Positions 61,822-64,000 of a stretch of 64,000 bases of DNA are shown in pieces. The notes beneath the pieces were generated by a model that did no database searches, was not told the origin of the DNA, and was given only the letters and a program-made list of their open reading frames with translations. The translations under genes were made by a program, and so were the position numbers. Position 1 is the stretch's first letter. Every line of letters begins with the position of its first letter. This DNA comes from Chryseobacterium fluminis (GTDB lineage: Bacteria > Bacteroidota > Bacteroidia > Flavobacteriales > Weeksellaceae), in contig NZ_CP111121.1 of NCBI RefSeq assembly GCF_026314945.1, positions 3,906,001 to 3,970,000 of the forward strand, written 5' to 3'.

Positions 61822-61998
61822 TTAAGCAATTCTTGTTTTTACTACTGTGTTTCCACCGCAAGAACACTGTCCGCAAGACTGAGCCGCCGCCTGTAGGCTG
61901 TTGGTTCCCCCTTTAAGGCTGTTCATCTGCTCTTCCTGCAGTTTGCTGATTTGTTCTTTGTTGATCTGTAAACCTTTGGTTAATTTGATTTTGTGCAT
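61822..61998 (-). CDS. Class I lanthipeptide precursor, copy 4
   Basis: A 58-residue precursor starting at the ATG at 61998 (MHKIKL). Core TNSLQAAAQSCGQCSCGGNT with tail VVKTRIA. It is 55 bp from copy 3 and 55 bp from copy 5. The upstream in-frame ATG at 62061 is in the duplicated spacer and is not used here. Confidence 0.9.
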   Translation of the reverse strand: MHKIKLTKGLQINKEQISKLQEEQMNSLKGGTNSLQAAAQSCGQCSCGGNTVVKTRIA

Positions 61999-62053
61999 GA
62001 TGTTAATTTTAAATTGTTTGTAATTATTGTAATGTGATTGGTTTAGATGCCTG

Positions 62054-62230
62054 TTAAGCAATTCTTGTTTTTACCACAGTGTTTCCACCGCAAGAACACT
62101 GTCCGCAAGACTGAGCCGCCGCCTGTAGGCTGTTGGTTCCCCCTTTAAGGCTGGTCATCTGCTCTTCCTGCAGTTTGCTGATTTGTTCTTTGTTGATCTG
62201 TAAACCTTTGGTTAATTTGATTTTGTGCAT
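62054..62230 (-). CDS. Class I lanthipeptide precursor, copy 5
   Basis: A 58-residue precursor from the ATG at 62230. It is identical to copies 4 and 6 in the core but has Thr for Asn in the leader (EEQMTSLKGG), the only leader substitution in the MHKIKL group. Confidence 0.9.
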   Translation of the reverse strand: MHKIKLTKGLQINKEQISKLQEEQMTSLKGGTNSLQAAAQSCGQCSCGGNTVVKTRIA

Positions 62231-62285
62231 GATGTTAATTTTTAAATTGTTTGTAAGTATATAATGTGATTGGTGTAGATGTCTG

Positions 62286-62462
62286 TTAAGCAATTCTTGT
62301 TTTTACCACTGTGTTTCCACCGCAAGAACACTGTCCGCAAGACTGAGCCGCCGCCTGTAGGCTGTTGGTTCCTCCTTTAAGGCTGTTCATCTGCTCTTCC
62401 TGCAGTTTGCTGATTTGCTCTTTGTTGATCTGTAAACCTTTGGTTAATTTGATTTTGTGCAT
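62286..62462 (-). CDS. Class I lanthipeptide precursor, copy 6 (first in operon)
   Basis: A 58-residue precursor from the ATG at 62462, the first gene of the series. Leader MHKIKLTKG...LKGG, core ending VVKTRIA as in copies 4 and 5. No good TAnnTTTG box is visible in the 88 bp between it and the barrel gene upstream, so the promoter is uncertain and read-through from that gene is possible. Confidence 0.9.
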   Translation of the reverse strand: MHKIKLTKGLQINKEQISKLQEEQMNSLKGGTNSLQAAAQSCGQCSCGGNTVVKTRIA

Positions 62463-62550
62463 GATGTTTAAATTTTAAAATGATTAGTTTCCGGTTATCT
62501 TTTCAAGTCTTAAAACCTTTATTGGACCTTACTTGCAAGTATATTTCTGT

Positions 62551-64000
62551 TTAGTTAACTCTGTTTCTTTCGTCTTCGTTTCCGAAGTTTCTGTCCTGTG
62601 CGGACTTCAGATTGTTGTTTCCGAACTTGTAGCTTAGAGAGATCCTGAAGCCTCTTGTGTCACCATAGCTTTTGAAGTCTGTCTTTACGCCATTGGATTC
62701 GTAACTGATTACCGGTCTTTGTCCATTCAATAAATCCTGTCCGGTCACCGTTAAGGTTAATTTTTTATCCAGCAGTAAAAATTTCATCGAAATATCCAGG
62801 ATATTCATCGTTGAGATATGAAAGATCTGATAACGGCCCGGCAGCTGCAATCCGTAGTTAATGCTGAAAAATGTCGTTTTCGATTTGTTCAGGGTAAAAT
62901 CATTGTTTGAATAGAAATAGGCATTATAGCCATCAATGGACCGGATAACATCTGTTTTGGATTTTACATTCTGATAATTGATATTAAATCCCGTAAAACT
63001 GTTCCACCAGGACCATTTATTAAAGTTGTAATAGGTGGACACACCGATCTGATAGGTATTTGCATAGTTCAGAGGAGTACTTCTCGTGATATTGGTATTG
63101 GGATCCAGGATGGCCAGCTCCTGACTGAAATCGGATACCTGCGAATAATAAACCGATGAGGCCCACTTCTGGTTTCTGACATAGGAAAATTCCAGGTTAT
63201 CGATCACCGATGGTTTCAGAAAAGGGTTCCCTTCAGAATAATAATATGGGCTTGTACGGATCACAAAAGGATTCAGATATTCAAAGGTAGGTCTTCGGAT
63301 CCTCCGGCTGTAGTTGAGGGAAAAAGAATTCTGATCATTTGGGTTATACGTCACATAAGCGGTGGGAAAAAGTTTAACATAATCGTTTTTATTCGTCTGG
63401 TTAAGATTCTGAGAATACCCCGTTGTCTGGGTAGCTTCCATTCTCAGTCCTGCCTGGGTTTCCCATTTTTCACCCAGTTTTTTATTTGCCGAAACGTATA
63501 ATGCTTCATTATATTCTTTATAATTAAATACATTGGTCTGATCGGTGTTCAGCACGGGAACGCCCGTCTGTTGGTCAAATACGACCAGGTCATTATCCGT
63601 ATTGGTATAGGTATATTTTCCACCGAAGCTCAGATTTGCCCATTTCAGCGGCATTTCTACATCTACTTTTCCGGAGTAGTTTTCTATGCGGTTTACATTG
63701 GTATTGGTTGCTGAGAAAAAGCTCAGCGGAATGATGTTTTTCTGATTGTCGAGTTCATTGCCTGCAAAGAAACTGTAATCCCTTTTTTTATAATTGAAAT
63801 AATCAAAATCGGTTGTTATTTTTGTACCTGCAGTATCTATCTTAAAGGTATTGTACCAGTTTACAGAATTCATATCAGGCTTATTATTGGCCTCCACATC
63901 AGATGCGATATAGGAATTTACAGCGCCTGTTGTATTATTAATCCTTGTCGTCAGCGGACTGTTCGATGAGGTATCTTTTGTGAAACTTCCAAGATATTTA
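62551..64000 (-). CDS. Outer-membrane beta-barrel receptor (TonB-dependent type), N-terminus cut by window edge
   Basis: The frame is open to the window end beyond the internal Met at 63897, reading KYLGSFTKDTSSNSPLTTRI upstream of it, so the visible part is 483 residues of a longer protein. It has the long aromatic beta strands of the C-terminal barrel: NSFSLNYSRRIRRPTFEYLN, then SYVRNQKWASSVYYSQVSDF, WNSFTGFNINYQNVKSKT, and FRISLSYKFGNNNLKSAQDR near the end. This is the outer-membrane beta-barrel family related to TonB receptors in Bacteroidetes. It lies 88 bp upstream of the first precursor gene on the same strand. A role in uptake, immunity or recognition of the lanthipeptide is possible but unproven. 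Confidence 0.85.
   Translation of the reverse strand, partial: KYLGSFTKDTSSNSPLTTRINNTTGAVNSYIASDVEANNKPDMNSVNWYNTFKIDTAGTKITTDFDYFNYKKRDYSFFAGNELDNQKNIIPLSFFSATNTNVNRIENYSGKVDVEMPLKWANLSFGGKYTYTNTDNDLVVFDQQTGVPVLNTDQTNVFNYKEYNEALYVSANKKLGEKWETQAGLRMEATQTTGYSQNLNQTNKNDYVKLFPTAYVTYNPNDQNSFSLNYSRRIRRPTFEYLNPFVIRTSPYYYSEGNPFLKPSVIDNLEFSYVRNQKWASSVYYSQVSDFSQELAILDPNTNITRSTPLNYANTYQIGVSTYYNFNKWSWWNSFTGFNINYQNVKSKTDVIRSIDGYNAYFYSNNDFTLNKSKTTFFSINYGLQLPGRYQIFHISTMNILDISMKFLLLDKKLTLTVTGQDLLNGQRPVISYESNGVKTDFKSYGDTRGFRISLSYKFGNNNLKSAQDRNFGNEDERNRVN

Larger units (their letters stand above)
61119..62462 (-). repeat. Six-fold tandem repeat of precursor gene plus spacer
   Basis: Six units of 232-234 bp, each a 177-180 bp precursor gene and a 54-55 bp spacer. 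Copies 1-2 have spacers related to each other (ttataaatattttcgaattt) and copies 3-6 share another (ttaattttaaattgtttgta). That supports two rounds of amplification. Confidence 0.9.

Noticed and set aside
61119..62462. Six 232-234 bp repeats could be a non-coding tandem array
   Set aside because: Each unit encodes an intact precursor with conserved leader and Cys pattern, and substitutions keep the frame.

Overview
The window looks like chromosome of a flavobacterium, most probably Chryseobacterium or a close Weeksellaceae relative. The evidence is the low G+C, TAnnTTTG-type promoter boxes, two GLPGLI-family proteins, an outer-membrane beta-barrel receptor, a GG-leader lanthipeptide family typical of Bacteroidetes, and a tRNA-Met(CAT) fragment of flavobacterial type. 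No database search was possible, so the genus is an inference.

Positions 1-22962 form an AT-rich accessory island. From the left it holds a secreted protein cut by the window edge, a small serine recombinase between two copies of a 20-bp direct repeat, a lipoprotein and two small membrane proteins. Next is an SOS-type mutagenesis cassette: a DnaE-like polymerase and a Y-family polymerase, divergent from an S24 self-cleaving repressor, with twin operators between them. A long defence-like block follows (9991-19189): Vsr endonuclease, ParB-like protein 1, alpha/beta hydrolase, small winged helix, C5-cytosine methyltransferase, ParB-like protein 2, SNF2 helicase and a DUF3883 protein. A two-gene PIN-zinc-ribbon plus CHAT-protease pair (19602-22731) sits next to the island's right end, a 45-bp 3' half of tRNA-Met (22963-23007).

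Positions 23008-29641 look like a second, tandem accretion bounded by a further 19-bp copy of the tRNA tail. It carries a decayed ISL3-type transposase and a probable three-gene operon (YejK/NdpA-like nucleoid protein plus two membrane proteins of unknown function). An IS3-family element has split this operon.

From about 29661 the content is more chromosomal, but there is decay: remnants of a prolyl oligopeptidase, a response regulator and a frameshifted small secreted protein. This part also holds an XRE regulator, a GLPGLI protein, DUF4385 and DUF421 proteins, a bacteriophytochrome kinase with a response regulator, and an IS982 element inserted in a tandem array of REP-like hairpin repeats. 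Beyond these are a Tat-exported short-chain dehydrogenase, two convergent PAS histidine kinases, a YadA-head/S74 surface protein and several small exported or membrane proteins.

The right end (52396-62462) is a class I lanthipeptide cluster on the minus strand. Six tandem precursor genes are followed by a hairpin terminator, two LanC-like proteins, a luciferase-like oxidoreductase, a full-length LanB dehydratase and a C39-peptidase ABC exporter. The two LanC proteins have complementary defects. One keeps the zinc ligands but has Tyr at the usual active-site His position. The other keeps the His but has lost all three zinc ligands. A TonB-receptor-like barrel lies upstream, cut by the window edge.

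The strongest candidates for undescribed biology are the complementary LanC pair, the methyltransferase/ParB-like/SNF2/DUF3883 block, the PIN-CHAT pair, and the IS-split NdpA operon.
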